Of a DNA stretch of 64,000 nt, positions 25,636 through 35,373 are shown one piece after another (position 1 is the first letter of the stretch; each line of letters begins with the position of its first letter). The DNA comes from CAWHNT01 sp963830775 (GTDB lineage Bacteria; Pseudomonadota; Alphaproteobacteria; Geminicoccales; Geminicoccaceae). The position numbers and the translations under genes are program-made. The stretch is taken from the NCBI GenBank assembly GCA_963830775.1, contig CAWHNT010000046.1, forward strand, positions 1 to 64,000, read 5' to 3'. A model generated the notes under the pieces. The model saw nothing but the letters and a program-made list of their open reading frames with translations, made no database searches and was not told the origin of the DNA.

Positions 25636-26617
25636 TCACCCTGCCGCGTAGCGGATGCGGTGACACAAGGCAGGCCCGGGCTCGAAGGCGAGCTGCGCCA
25701 TGACCTCGGGCAGCGAGGCAAAGGCGGACTCGCCCGTGATCAGGCTGTCTAGCTCGCTGGCGCTCAGCAGGTCCAGCGCCTTGGCCAGGCGGCGGGCGTG
25801 GCTCCATCGCGGGCGCAGGTCCGGCGACACCGAGCCCACCTGCGATGACACCAGTCGCAGACGCCGGCTGTGAAAGCCCTCGCCCAGCGGCAGGCAGGCC
25901 TCCTTGTCGCCGTACCAGCTCAGCTCGACCACTCGGCCCTCGAAGCCCGCAACCTCGAGCGCGCGCCGCAGCCCGAGCGGGTTGCCGCTGGCATGGATCA
26001 CAAGGTCGGCATCGCCGGCCAGTCCCTCCGGCGGCGAGAACGTCACGCCCAGCCGCCCGGCGATCCCGGCCCGGCGGTCGTCGATATCCGCCAGCGTGAC
26101 CTCGGCACCGGGGAGCCTCTCCAGGAGCCAGGCGACAAGGCAGCCGACGACGCCCGCCCCGATGACGTGGATGCGCTCGCCCGGCCGGGCGCCGGAGTCC
26201 CACACGGCATTGAGTGCGGTCTCCATGTTGGCCGCGAGCACCGCACGGCCGGGGGGCAGAGCGTCGGGCAGCGGAGCCACGGCCGTCAGCGGCACGACGT
26301 AGGACGTCTGGTGCGGGTAGAGGCAGAAGACGTGGCGGCCGACCAGCGCCGGCGCGCCGGCCACGACCTCGCCGACGCTGCAATAGCCGTACTTGACCGG
26401 GAACGGGAACTCGCCCTCCTGGAAGGGTGCCCGCATCACCGGATGCTGGCTCACCGGCACCCGCCCCAACGCCACCAGCGCTTCCGTCCCGCGGGAGATG
26501 CCGGAGTAGAGCGCTCGGACCAGAACCTCGTCCGGGCCGGGCCGGCGCAGCTCGAGCGGCCGCAGCTCGCCCGCTGCCGGGGCCTGTGGCCCAGTAGGCC
26601 AGGGCACGCTGCGTCAC
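25636..26617 (-). CDS. Zinc-binding MDR-family alcohol dehydrogenase, frameshifted near its start
   Basis: This medium-chain dehydrogenase-like protein has about 326 residues. GTG at 26617 starts MTQRALAYWATGPGSG; removing one base in the C-run near 26571 continues into ELRPLELRRPGPDEVLV. Next come SGISRGTEALVALGRVPV, the conserved FPVKYGYCSVGEVVAG, and the nucleotide site RIHVIGAGVVGCLVAWLLE. It ends SLPEVMAQLAFEPGPALCHR. The gene begins five bases after the sugar-kinase stop, and a PTPS gene lies downstream in the same run. In this subfamily the substrate is unknown, and the context hints at pterin or sugar oxidation. Confidence 0.75.
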
Positions 26618-26621
26618 CCCG

Positions 26622-27552
26622 CTATCCCGCCAGGAACGCCTCGACCTCGGCCCGGCGCGGCATCGGCGCCACCGCCCCATAGCCCTGCGTCGCCAGGGCC
26701 GCCGCGGCATTGGCGTAGGCGGCAGCCCTGAACACGTCTCCCGTCCGCAGATACTCGGCAAGGAACGAGCCGTCGAACGTGTCGCCGGCACCGGTCGCGT
26801 CCACCGCCTTCACCTTGCGGCCGGCGATCCGCTGCCTTGCATCGGGCGTGGCCGCCAGGCAGCCCTCGCTGCCAAGCGTGAGCAGGACCATCCCGCACCC
26901 GTAGCCGAGATACTGGTCGCAGAATCCGGTCGGGGTCATCGAGCCCGGTGAGCGCCTTCGCATCGTCCAGTCCGGGCAGGGCGATGTCGGCCAGCCGCAT
27001 GGTGGCGTCGATCACCGCCCGCGCCCGGTCCAGGGGCCAGAGCCGGGTGCGCAGGTTGGGGTCGTAGCTGACCAGCGTGCCGGCATCCTTCGCCAGCCGG
27101 ATCGCGTGGAACACGGCATCGCAGGCGCTCGTGCTGATGGCCGAGCTGATCCCGGATGCGTGCAGCACCCGCGCTCCGGCCACCGCCTCCGCCGCGATCT
27201 CCTCCGGCCGCACCAGGCTCGCCGCCGAGCCGGCACGATAGTAGCTGAAGTCGTGCCCCTTGGGCCCGTGCGTCACGAAGTAGATCCCGGTCGGTGCGGT
27301 CGGATGCACGGAGACCGTGCTGCGATCGACTTCCTCCCGGTCCCAGAGCTCCAGGAACGAGCGCCCGAACGTGTCATCGCCCACAGCGCTCAGATAGCCG
27401 CAGCGTGCGCCCTGCCGGGTCGCGGCGATGATGCAGTTCGAGGTGTCCCCGCCATGGCCCGGCAGATAGACCGTCTCACCGGCACGCTGATTGAGCTCCA
27501 TCAGCGGCTCGCCGATCGCCAGCACGTCCAAGCGCTTCCCGGTCCCGACCAT
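26622..27552 (-). CDS. kdgK: PfkB sugar kinase, probably 2-keto-3-deoxygluconate kinase, frameshifted
   Basis: This ribokinase-family kinase begins RLDVLAIGEPLMELNQR and has GGDTSNCIIAATRQGARCGY and SAVGDDTFGRSFLELW. These match KDG kinase, which phosphorylates 2-dehydro-3-deoxygluconate in the Entner-Doudoroff branch. One extra base near 26919 breaks the frame; its removal gives RILDQYLGYGCGMVLLTLG. The C-terminal ATP site VDATGAGDTFDGSF with the catalytic Asp is intact. Length after repair is about 309 residues, normal for the family. It is the first gene of the minus-strand run that leads to the PTPS and glycosyltransferase genes. Confidence 0.82.
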
Positions 27553-27629
27553 GGCTCACGGCTCCTCCCCTTATCGTGAGCCATGAGGTAGAGGCAGCGG
27601 CTGGTCCTGGCGAGAGTACCAAAAGCCGC

Positions 27630-28218
27630 TTAGCGGATGATGTCCGTCACCGCGATCCGCACGCCGGGCAGGAGCGCCGGCTCCAGCACGTCGCCCGGAG
27701 CCACGTGCGAGGTCGCCGCATAGCCGTCCCCGCGAGGCTCGCGGCAGACCTCGACCGTGCCGCCCTCGAGGTCCACGATCCAGAGTTCCGGCACGCCGTG
27801 CCGCGCGTAGAGCGGCAGCTTCACCTTGCGGTCATAGCGCAGGCTGCTATCGGCAACCTCGATCAGGAGCAGCGTGTCGGCCGCCGTCGGGTGCGCGATC
27901 CCGATAGCTGTCCGCACGCGGGCGGAGCAGCGCGAAGTCGGGCTGGGGCTCGTTGTAGCGGTCAAGGCGGACGGGATTGCCTACTGCCACCACGGCACGG
28001 TCGCCCACTGCGCCACGAACAGCGAGCGCGTGAGGACGTTCGTTGTCCCTGCATGGCCTGACGCCGATCGGAGCCATCTCGACGATCTCTCCCTCGATCA
28101 GCTCGACACGCTCGTTCCCCTCGAAGACGCCCGCCTCCCCCATCCGGTGGTATTGGGACACATCGAGCTTGTGCCGCTTCACCCAGGGATGATCGAGCAG
28201 GCCCGCCTCGGCAGCCAT
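27630..28218 (-). CDS. Uma2 family endonuclease-like protein, frameshifted
   Basis: This protein belongs to the Uma2/DUF820 PD-(D/E)XK-fold family. Visible parts are VSQYHRMGEAGVFEGNERVE with LIEGEIVEMAPIGVR, then NPVRLDRYNEPQPDFALLRP and, in another frame, TAADTLLLIEVADSSLRYDR and KVKLPLYARHGVPELWIVDL. These give the usual E...D..LLRP...E(V/I)AD.S..YDR..K nuclease-like core. At least one extra base near 27900 and a compensating pair near 28030 disturb the reading. The family function is unsettled; its genes are often multicopy and mobile. A second Uma2 gene lies at 31029. Confidence 0.7.
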
Positions 28219-28250
28219 CGGCTTCGCCCCTCACTGCATGCTGACCGATC

Positions 28251-29877
28251 CTAGGCGGCCCTCCCTTCCTCCGCCACCACGCGGTCGTAGGCCGACAAGG
28301 TCAGGAACTCGTCGAACCGATCCGCCAGCGCGAGTTCCAGGAACAGCCCGGCCGCATCCTCGTAGCGGCCGGCCTTGAAGCGGTTGTCGCCGACGGCTTT
28401 GGCGATGCCCGCCAGCTCCTCCTCCACGGTGTGCCTGATCAGCGCCGCATCAACCGTCCGGCCGTCGTCGAGCTTCGCGCGATGCTGCTGCCACTGCCAG
28501 ACCTGCGCCCGGCTGATCTCGGCCGTGGCTGCATCCTCCATCAGGTAGTTGAGCGGCACGCAGCCGATCCCGCGCAGCCAAGCCTCGATATAGCCGATGC
28601 CGACGCTGCAGTTCTGGCGCAGGCCGGCCTCGGTCATGCTGCCCGGCGGTGCTCCCAGCAGCTCCTCGGCCGTGGCACTGAAGTCGGCCTGCTTGCCGCT
28701 TCGCACCTGGTTCGGCCCCGGCATCAGCCGGTTGAACACGTCCATCGCGATCGGCACCAGCCCCGGATGCGCCACCCAGGTGCCGTCATGCCCGTCGCTG
28801 GCCTCGCGCTCCTTGTCGGCGCGGACCCTGGCCAGCGCCTCCTCGTTCCGCGCCTGGATCCTCCTTGATCGGGATCTGGGCTGCCATGCCGCCCATCGCA
28901 TGGGCACCGCGGCGATGGCAGGTCCGGATCACGAGCCGGCTGTAGGCGCGCATGAAGGGTGCGGTCATCGTCACCTGCGCCCGGTCGGGCAGCAGGCGGT
29001 TCGGGTAGTTCCGCAGCTTCTTGATGTAGCTGAAGATATAGTCCCAGCGGCCGCAGTTCAGGCCCGCCATGTGATCGCGCAGCTCGTAGAGGATCTCGTC
29101 GAGCTCGAAGGTGGCGAGGATGGTCTCGATCAGCACCGTGGCCTTGATCGAGCCGGCCGGGATGCCGAGCCGATCCTGCGCGTGCAGGAACACGTTGTTC
29201 CAGAGCCGGGCCTCCTGATGGCTCTCCATCTTCGGCAAATAGAAATAGGGGCCGCTGCCGCGCTCCAGGAGCTCCTTGCCGTTGTGGAAGAGGTAGAGCC
29301 CGAAATCGAACAGCGAGCCCGACATCGGCTCGCCGTCCACGATCACGTGCTTCTCCGAGAGATGCCAGCCGCGCGGGCGGACCAGCAGCACGGCCGTGCG
29401 CTCGGCCAGCCGGTACGACTTGCCGCTCTGCGGGTCCTCGAAGTCGATCAGCCGGCGGATGGCGTCGGCCAGGTTCTGCTGCCCCAGCAGCAGGTTGGAC
29501 CAGGTGGGCGTGGTCGAGTCCTCGAAGTCGGCCATGAAGCAGGACGCACCCGAGTTGAGCGCGTTCACGACCATCTTGCGGTCGACCGGCCCTGTGATCT
29601 CGACCCGCCGGTCCTGCAGGTCGGCCGGTATCGGCGCCACCTTCCATTCGCCGTTGCGCACGGCACTGGTCTCGGGAAGGAAATCGGGCAGCTCGCCGGC
29701 ATCGAGCCGGGCCTGCCGCTCGACCCTCAAAGCGAGGAGCCGCTGGCGCTCGGCGCGGAACCGGCGCTCCAGATCGACCAGGAACGCCAGCGCGTCCCCG
29801 GTCAGCACCCGCTCCGCACCGTCGATCGCAGGCGCCTCGACGCGCACCCCCGGCAGAGCCTGCTGTGCCATGCTCAT
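28251..29877 (-). CDS. aceB: Malate synthase A, frameshifted
   Basis: Malate synthase condenses glyoxylate with acetyl-CoA to give malate in the glyoxylate shunt. The ATG at 29877 starts MSMAQQALPGVRVEAPAID. Signatures include FMADFEDSTTPTWSNLLLGQ, KMESHQEARLWNNVFLHAQD and ATVLIETILATFELDEILYE. An extra T near 28855 breaks the frame; removing it restores IPIKEDPARNEEALARVRAD followed by KEREASDGHDGTWVAHPGLV. The C-terminus is complete (LTLSAYDRVV). Length after repair is about 541 residues, right for isoform A. No isocitrate lyase gene is visible nearby. Confidence 0.9.
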
Positions 29878-29998
29878 CAATCCCCCGCTTTGGTTTCGGG
29901 CAGGGGTTAAGCCCGCACCAGCCCGGCCCGCAATCCCCGGGGCGTGGTCACCGGGTGCGGCGGATGCTAGCGTCCTCGCGCTAGGGGAGGCAGCGACG

Positions 29999-30985
29999 AT
30001 GCGGATTCTGATCACCGGCGGCACCGGCTTCATCGGCAAGAAGCTGGCGGCAGCCCTGCTGCGCGAGGGCCAGGTGGCGCTCGACGGTGCGAGCCCACGC
30101 GAGGTCGAGCGGATCACGCTCTTCGACGCGTTCGAGGGCGAGGGCGTGCCACAAGACCCGCGTGCCCACCTCGTCACCGGCGACATCGCCGATGCCGCCA
30201 CCGTGGGCCGCCTCGCCGCCGACGCCGACCTGGTCTGGCATCTGGCCGCCATCGTCAGTGCCAATGCCGAGGCCGACTTCGACCTCGGCATGCGGGTCAA
30301 TCTCGACGGCACCCGCGTGCTCCTGGAGGCGATGCGCGCCACCGGCCGCCGCCCGCGCCTCGTCTTCACCAGCACGCTCGCCGTCTATGGCGGCGACATG
30401 CCGCAAGTGATCCAGGACGGCACCCACCTCACGCCGCAGACCTCCTACGGCACGCAGAAGGCGATCGGCGAGCTCCTGGTCGCCGACTACAGCCGCAAGG
30501 GCTTCATCGACGGCCGCGCCTTGCGCCTGCCCACCATCGTGGTCCGCCCCGGCAAGCCCAACAAGGCGGCCTCCACCTTCGCAAGCTCGATCATCCGCGA
30601 GCCCCTGGCCGGCCAGGAGGCGGTCTGCCCCGTGGGCCGCGAGGCCGGCATGTTCATCCTCTCCCCGCGCCGGGTCGTGGACGCCCTGCTCCATGCCATG
30701 CGCCTCCCCGACGCCGACTGGGGCATGACCCGCGCCCTGCAACTCCCCGGCATCACCGCCACCGTCGGCGAGATGGCCGACTCGCTCGCCCGCATCGCCG
30801 GCCAGAAGGTCGCCGGCCGGATCCGCTGGGAGCCCGACCCCACGATCCAGCGCATCGTCGCCGGCTGGCCTGCCCGCGCGGCCGGGGAGCGCGCGCAACG
30901 GATGGGCTTCAAGCCCGACGGCAGCTTCGACGAGATCGTGCGCGCGCATATCGAGGACGAGCTGGGAGGCAGGATCGCGAGCTGA
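29999..30985 (+). CDS. denD: NAD-dependent epimerase/dehydratase, D-erythronate dehydrogenase-like (DenD)
   Basis: This 328-residue extended short-chain dehydrogenase begins MRILITGGTGFIGKKLAAAL, the NAD-binding glycine motif. The catalytic region has FTSTLAVYGGDMP and QTSYGTQKAIGELL (YxxxK), then ALRLPTIVVRPGKPNKAAST and FASSIIREPLAGQEAVCPV, which are typical of the D-erythronate dehydrogenase group. These enzymes oxidise four-carbon sugar acids at C2. The assignment to DenD rests on overall pattern; a sugar-nucleotide epimerase is the alternative. It is divergent from the malate synthase gene, with about 120 bases between them. Confidence 0.78.
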   Translation: MRILITGGTGFIGKKLAAALLREGQVALDGASPREVERITLFDAFEGEGVPQDPRAHLVTGDIADAATVGRLAADADLVWHLAAIVSANAEADFDLGMRVNLDGTRVLLEAMRATGRRPRLVFTSTLAVYGGDMPQVIQDGTHLTPQTSYGTQKAIGELLVADYSRKGFIDGRALRLPTIVVRPGKPNKAASTFASSIIREPLAGQEAVCPVGREAGMFILSPRRVVDALLHAMRLPDADWGMTRALQLPGITATVGEMADSLARIAGQKVAGRIRWEPDPTIQRIVAGWPARAAGERAQRMGFKPDGSFDEIVRAHIEDELGGRIAS

Positions 30986-31028
30986 GGGTGCCTGTGCTAA
31001 AGCTGCCCAGCACGGGCGAGGGCGGACG

Positions 31029-31574
31029 ATGGCGGAGCAGGCCCATACGCGGATGACGGTCGAGGAGTTCCTCGACTGGGACGACGGCACCGACACGCGG
31101 CACATGCTGGTCGACGGCGCCATTGTCGCCATGGCGCCCCCCAGCAGCTTTCACAGCCGGATCGCTGAGCAACGTCGCTTTCGCGATCCAGCGGCGCCTC
31201 CGAAGCCACCCTGCGGCGCCCTGGTCGAGGCCGGCGTCAAGCTCGCGAGCGACACCTGCGTGCAGGCGGATGTCGCCATGACCTGCGAGCAGCTGCAGCC
31301 GCGGAAGCTCATGGAGCAGCCCCTCCTCCTGGTCGAGGTGCTGTCGCCCTCCACCAGAAGGACGGACTTCGGGGTCAAGATCCTGGGCTATCAGGAGCTC
31401 CCGTCGGCGCGGGAGATCTGGGCGGTGGACAGCGAGGAGCGGTCTGTCCGCGTCTGGCGGCGCGCGGGCGACGAATGGATCATGACCCTGCCGATCCGCG
31501 CCGGCAGCTTCCGCAGCGCCGTGTTGGGCGACGAGATTGCGCTGGACGAGCTCTATGCCGGGACGGATCTCTGA
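31029..31574 (+). CDS. Uma2 family protein with compensating frameshifts
   Basis: This protein of about 181 residues has the Uma2 framework: RMTVEEFLDWDDGTDTRHML with VDGAIVAMAPPSS, then GALVEAGVKLASDTCVQADV, EQPLLLVEVLSPSTRRTDF and AREIWAVDSEERSVRVW. Residues about 47-63 read as an arginine/proline-rich stretch that is unlike the family. In the alternative frame the same bases read NVAFAIQRRLRSHP, the expected helix. Two nearby indels, one near 31167 and one near 31215, would cancel out and give this. The function in the family is unsettled. Confidence 0.75.
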   Translation: MAEQAHTRMTVEEFLDWDDGTDTRHMLVDGAIVAMAPPSSFHSRIAEQRRFRDPAAPPKPPCGALVEAGVKLASDTCVQADVAMTCEQLQPRKLMEQPLLLVEVLSPSTRRTDFGVKILGYQELPSAREIWAVDSEERSVRVWRRAGDEWIMTLPIRAGSFRSAVLGDEIALDELYAGTDL

Positions 31575-31699
31575 CGCCGAGGCCGCTCGGCGTCCATTAA
31601 TTTGCTACCGTTGAGCCTGGGGCTCCGAGTGCTTCCGGCACGCCGAGACTAGCGGTCTGGCACGCGACTCAGGAGCTCCAGCGCACCGAGGTCGAGCCT

Positions 31700-32060
31700 G
31701 CGGCTGGCCGTGAAGCCCCGCACTCGGCGCTCTGTCTCGCCACCAGACCACGGCAGGCCTCAGGCGATCGCCACCACCGTGCACCACGGCAGTCGTGGAG
31801 CAGGGCGACGCACAGACACATACCAGCCTGACATTGTCCCAGGCATAAGCGCCACCCGGGTCGATCCTGTCCAGGCTCGGGCGGAATGGATGGCGAACGA
31901 GGGCCTGCGGGAACTGCTCATTGGTGAACGGCAGCTCACTCACCTGCGACATCCACGCTGCCAGACCGACGGGCTCGGAAATCCGACTTGTCCACGCAAA
32001 GGTGCCCTTTGCTTTCTTGCACGACTCGGGGCGACCGGCAAGTAGCTGCCACAGTGATCG
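31700..32060 (-). pseudogene. HNH-like small gene remnant
   Basis: The minus strand reads CKKAKGTFAWTSRISEPVG, then PFTNEQFPQALVRHPFRPSL and DRIDPGGAYAWDNVRLVC. The pattern HPFxPSLDRIDxxxGYxxxNVRxVC is a signature of short HNH-type nuclease domains in phage and mobile DNA. After it the frame must shift to read ALLHDCRGAWW. It runs on from the 3' end of the hydroxyproline epimerase gene without a clear start of its own, so I call it a broken gene. It lies in a cluster of other small defective genes. Confidence 0.4.
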
Positions 32061-32089
32061 CCGGCTTGACACAAAGGCAGCCAAGGCGA

Positions 32090-33114
32090 TCAAGCAACCT
32101 GGAACCCCCGCCAGTAGGGATCGCGCTCGTCGACGAAGATGGTGTTGTGCCCGGTGGTCCGCGCCCAGCCCGCGACCGAGGGGATGATCGCCGGTCTGCC
32201 CGCCCAGCTCCGTCACGCCCTCGACCCGGCCCTCGAACTCGCTGCCGATGATGCTCTCGTGCACGAAGTCCTCGCCCTCGCGCAGCCGCCCGCGGGCGTG
32301 GAGCTGGGCCATCCGCGCCGAGGTGCCGGTGCCGCACGGGCTGCGGTCGATCGCCTTCTCGCCGTAGAACACGGCGTTGCGTCCGTGCGCGCGCGGGCCG
32401 CGAGGGCGGCCGGTCCACTGGATGTGCGAGACGCCGCGGATGGTCGGATCCTGCGGGTGCACCGGTGCCACCAGCTCGTTGAGCCGCCGGCGCAGCAGGG
32501 GCGAGAGACGCTGAATCTGTCCGGCCGATAGCTCCTCCAGCCCGGCATAGCCCGGCTGGGGCTCGACGATGGCGTAGAAGTTTCCGCCATAGGCGATGTC
32601 GACCACCAGCTCGCCCAGCTCCGGGCAGTCGACCCGCACCTCCGACAGCGCCAGATAGGAAGCGACATTGCGGATCCGGACCCGCTCGACGTTCCGGCCC
32701 ACCTCCTCATACTCCGCCACCACCCGCCCCGCCGGCGTGTCGAGCAGGAGCCGGCCCGGCTCCTCGGGGCTCACCAGCCCATGCTCCAGGGCCATGGTGA
32801 CGGTGCCGATGGTCCCATGCCCGCACATCGGCAGGCAGCCCGAGACCTCGATGAACAGCACGCCGATGTCCCCGTCCGCCGTCGTCGGCGGGTAGAGGAT
32901 CGAGCCCGACATCACGTCGTGCCCGCGCGGCTCGAACATCAGGGAGGTGCGCACCCAGTCGTAGCGGGCGAGGAAGTCCTGCCGCTTCTCGCTCATGCCG
33001 GTGCCGGCGAGCAGAGGACCGCCGCCGGCCACGAGCCGGACGGGATTCCCGCAGGTGTGGCCGTCAATGCAGAAGAAGGTGTGGCGATCGGGCTCGAGTG
33101 GCCGCCTGTGTCAT
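32090..33114 (-). CDS. 4-hydroxyproline 2-epimerase (proline racemase family), frameshifted
   Basis: This proline-racemase-fold enzyme interconverts trans-4-hydroxy-L-proline and cis-4-hydroxy-D-proline. Visible motifs are FFCIDGHTCGNPVRLVAGGG, MFEPRGHDVMSGSILYPP, the first catalytic Cys in CLPMCGHGTIG, NAVFYGEKAIDRSPCGTGTS with the second Cys, and, after frame repair, GWARTTGHNTIFVDERDPYW. Both Cys are present, favouring an epimerase over a dehydratase. Extra bases near 33105 and 32194 break the frame. ATG at 33114 is the likely start. PutA nearby would handle proline-derived intermediates. Confidence 0.82.
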
Positions 33115-33125
33115 CGTCTAGGGCA

Positions 33126-33395
33126 TCAGGCAAGCTCCCGGCCAGGGCGCCAATAAGCCGTCGATTCAGCGCGCGTCATAGCGCAGGAGCCGGCCAACCA
33201 CCAGGCCAGCACACGGCGCCGAACTCGTCGATTGAGGCGCCACGTTGAACACGCCTCATCCAAAGGCGCTGGAAGACCCCATCGAACCGACCATGGGCCG
33301 ATAGTCGACAACACCCTCCACCCCATCATCGAAGCGAACCCGGATCCGGTAATCGGGAAGCGCTCTCACGCAGCTCTACGGTAGACGTTCAGCAT
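33126..33395 (-). pseudogene. DUF2442 protein, frameshifted
   Basis: Starting MLNVYRRA at 33395 and changing frame within a few codons gives VRALPDYRIRVRFDDGVEGV then VDYRPMVG. That is the DUF2442 N-terminus (LPDYRIxVRFxDGxEGxVD). The next part, in other frames, reads GVFQR and IDEFGAVCWPGGWPAPAL, matching the family F.V..DEFGAVxWPGGxDLAPD ending. Several indels are needed. DUF2442 genes usually sit directly next to a DUF4160 gene, as here, and the pair behaves like a toxin-antitoxin module in some hosts. Confidence 0.55.
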
Positions 33396-33427
33396 CGGCT
33401 ACTCCAGCGGCGCGATCCTGCCCGGGT

Positions 33428-33667
33428 CTAGTCCGGCTTGCGCCCGAGCCCAACAGTTCGCAGCAGCTCGTCCTCGATGCAGGCGAGCCCATCCAGGAAA
33501 CACGAGAGACTATGGCCCGTCGAGCGAAGCATCCTGCGATGATATGAGGCGGTGTCGATGGCGATCGAGCCGCGGAATTGCCATAGACGGCATGGATGTG
33601 CGGCGGCGGATGGTCCTCCAAGTAGAGGCGGATGGTGAGCCGAAGAAGGCGCAGATCGGATCGGCAC
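33428..33667 (-). pseudogene. DUF4160 protein, frameshifted
   Basis: The minus strand reads LTIRLYLEDHPPPHIHAVYG, the DUF4160 hallmark (hydrophobic strand followed by DHxPPHxHA.Y). In another frame it continues GSIAIDTASYHRRM and SCFLDGLACIEDELLRTVG, the usual C-terminal helix. A probable GTG start at 33667 (VPIRS) is in a third frame, so two indels are implied. Its gene begins six bases after the ABC ATPase stop and ends 33 bases before the DUF2442 gene. Confidence 0.55.
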
Positions 33668-33672
33668 AGGCT

Positions 33673-34467
33673 TTACCCCAACAGCAGCGCATCTTCGTCC
33701 AGCACCCCGCCCCGCCGCCGGGCGAACTCGTCCAGCAGGTCCTGTACGGTGAGCCCCCGCTTCTCCTCGCCCGCATGGTCGAGCACGATCCGCCCCTCGT
33801 GCAGCATCAGCAGCCGGTCGCCGTGGGCCAATGCCTGCTGCATGCTGTGGGTTATCATCAATGTCGTCAGCCGGCCTTCGGCCACGAGCCGGCGGGTGAG
33901 GTCCATGACCAGCTCCGCCGTGCGCGGGTCGAGGGCCGCCGTGTGCTCGTCGAGGAGGAGGATCTTCAAGGGTGCCAGGGTCGCCATCAGCAGCGAGGCC
34001 GCCTGCCGCTGGCCGCCCGAGAGGAGGCCCATCCGGTCCTGAAGCCGGCCCTCGAGGCCGAGACCGAGTGCTGCCAGCCGCTCGCGCCATTGCGACCGGC
34101 GGGCGGGGTCGAGCGCCGCCCTGAGTCCGCGCCGGGCTCCCCTTGCCTGGGCCAGCGCAAGGTTCTCCTCGAGCGTCAGGCTCTCGCAGGTGCCGGCCAG
34201 CGGGTCCTGGAAGACGCGGGCGATGAAACGCGCCCGACCGACCGCCGATGCGCGGGTGAGATCGGCGCCGTCGATCACGATCCGGCCCCGGCTGGCGCGC
34301 GCCGTCCCGGCAAGGGCGTTCAGCAGCGTCGACTTGCCGGCCCCGTTGCTGCCGATCACCGAGACGAACTGTCCTTCCGGGATGACGAGGTCGATCCCGC
34401 GCAAGGCCCGGCTCTCGAGCGGGGTGCCGGCACTGAAGACGACCTCGAGGCCCTGGACCTCGATCAC
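33673..34467 (-). CDS. ABC transporter ATP-binding protein
   Basis: This is a 264-residue nucleotide-binding subunit. It starts at GTG 34467 (VIEVQGLEVVFSAGTPLES) with Walker A VIGSNGAGKSTLLNALAG, Q-loop RVFQDPLAG, signature MGLLSGGQRQAASLLMATL and Walker B ILLLDEHTAALDPRTAE, with the H-loop in LMITHSMQQAL. The start overlaps the permease stop by four bases. Together with the permease and the PF04392-type binding protein it makes a complete importer of the kind linked to tryptophan, tyrosine or other small aromatic molecules. The real cargo is not shown by sequence. Confidence 0.85.
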   Translation of the reverse strand: MIEVQGLEVVFSAGTPLESRALRGIDLVIPEGQFVSVIGSNGAGKSTLLNALAGTARASRGRIVIDGADLTRASAVGRARFIARVFQDPLAGTCESLTLEENLALAQARGARRGLRAALDPARRSQWRERLAALGLGLEGRLQDRMGLLSGGQRQAASLLMATLAPLKILLLDEHTAALDPRTAELVMDLTRRLVAEGRLTTLMITHSMQQALAHGDRLLMLHEGRIVLDHAGEEKRGLTVQDLLDEFARRRGGVLDEDALLLG

Positions 34468-35366
34468 GCTCGGGCCGTCCCGGCCCGCAGCATCGACCGC
34501 AGCCGTCCGCGCCCGGCCGGCAGGACCAGTGCCGCACCCACCAGCACGGCCGTGATCAGGTTGAGGTCGGACGCCTGCAGCCCCAGCATGTCGGCCTCGA
34601 GCGCCAGCGCCACCGCCAGCCGATAGACGATCGAGCCCACGGCACAGGCGAGCACGGCGGCGACGACACCCCGTGCGGGCACCAGCGTCTCGCCCACGAT
34701 CACGGCGGCGAGGCCGACGACGATCGTGCCGGTGCCGATGGTGACGTCGGCGAAGCCGTTGAGCTGCGCGAAGAGCGCGCCGGCCAGGGCGACCAGCGCG
34801 TTGCTCAGCATCATGCCGGTGCAGACCATGCGCGGGATCGGCACGCCCTGCGCCTCCGCCATGCGCGGGTTGACGCCGACGGCGCGCATCGCGAGCCCGG
34901 CTTCGGAGAGAAGGAAGCGCGCCACCAGGAACAGCGTCAGGGCCAGGGCCGCCAGCACCACGAGCGGCCGCAGCCACAGGCCCGGCAGCAGCGCCTCGAA
35001 CGGGGTCAGCACCGTGGGCTCGGTGATCAGCGCCACGTTCGGCCGGCCCATGATCCTGAGATTGATCGAGTAGAGGGCGATCATGCTCAGGATCGAGGCC
35101 AGGAGATGGAGGATGCCGAAGCGCACGTTGAGGATGGCCGTCACCAGCCCGGCCAAGGCACCGGCGACAACGGCGAGCCCGGTCGCCGCAAACGGATCGA
35201 CGCCACCCACGATGCAGGCGGCCGCCACGGCAGCCCCCAGCGGGAAGCTGCCGTCAACTGTGAGATCGGGAAAGTTCAGGACCCGGAAGGAGAGGTAGAC
35301 CCCGAGTGCCACGAAGCCGAAGACAAGCCCCAGCTCGACGGCACCGACGAGCGCTACCGTGCTCAC
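34464..35366 (-). CDS. ABC transporter permease (BPD_transp_2 type)
   Basis: This is a 300-residue inner-membrane permease with eight or so helices. It begins VALVGAVELGLVFGFVALGV with YLSFRVLNFPDLTVDGSFPL, and carries GVNPRMAEAQGVPIPRMVC, the loop that contacts the ATPase, plus AVIVGETLVPARGVVAAVLA. The LNFPDLTVDGSFPLGAA motif is typical of permeases partnered with ABC_sub_bind (PF04392) proteins. A GTG start at 35366 lies seven bases after the binding-protein stop. Confidence 0.85.
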   Translation of the reverse strand: MSTVALVGAVELGLVFGFVALGVYLSFRVLNFPDLTVDGSFPLGAAVAAACIVGGVDPFAATGLAVVAGALAGLVTAILNVRFGILHLLASILSMIALYSINLRIMGRPNVALITEPTVLTPFEALLPGLWLRPLVVLAALALTLFLVARFLLSEAGLAMRAVGVNPRMAEAQGVPIPRMVCTGMMLSNALVALAGALFAQLNGFADVTIGTGTIVVGLAAVIVGETLVPARGVVAAVLACAVGSIVYRLAVALALEADMLGLQASDLNLITAVLVGAALVLPAGRGRLRSMLRAGTARA

Positions 35367-35373
35367 GAGGTCC

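Noticed and set aside
25058..26791. Single long minus-strand protein of 577 residues
   Set aside because: It stitches the start of the Zn-dehydrogenase and the secreted protein through a shadow frame; the real genes have separate starts, stops and ribosome-binding sites.
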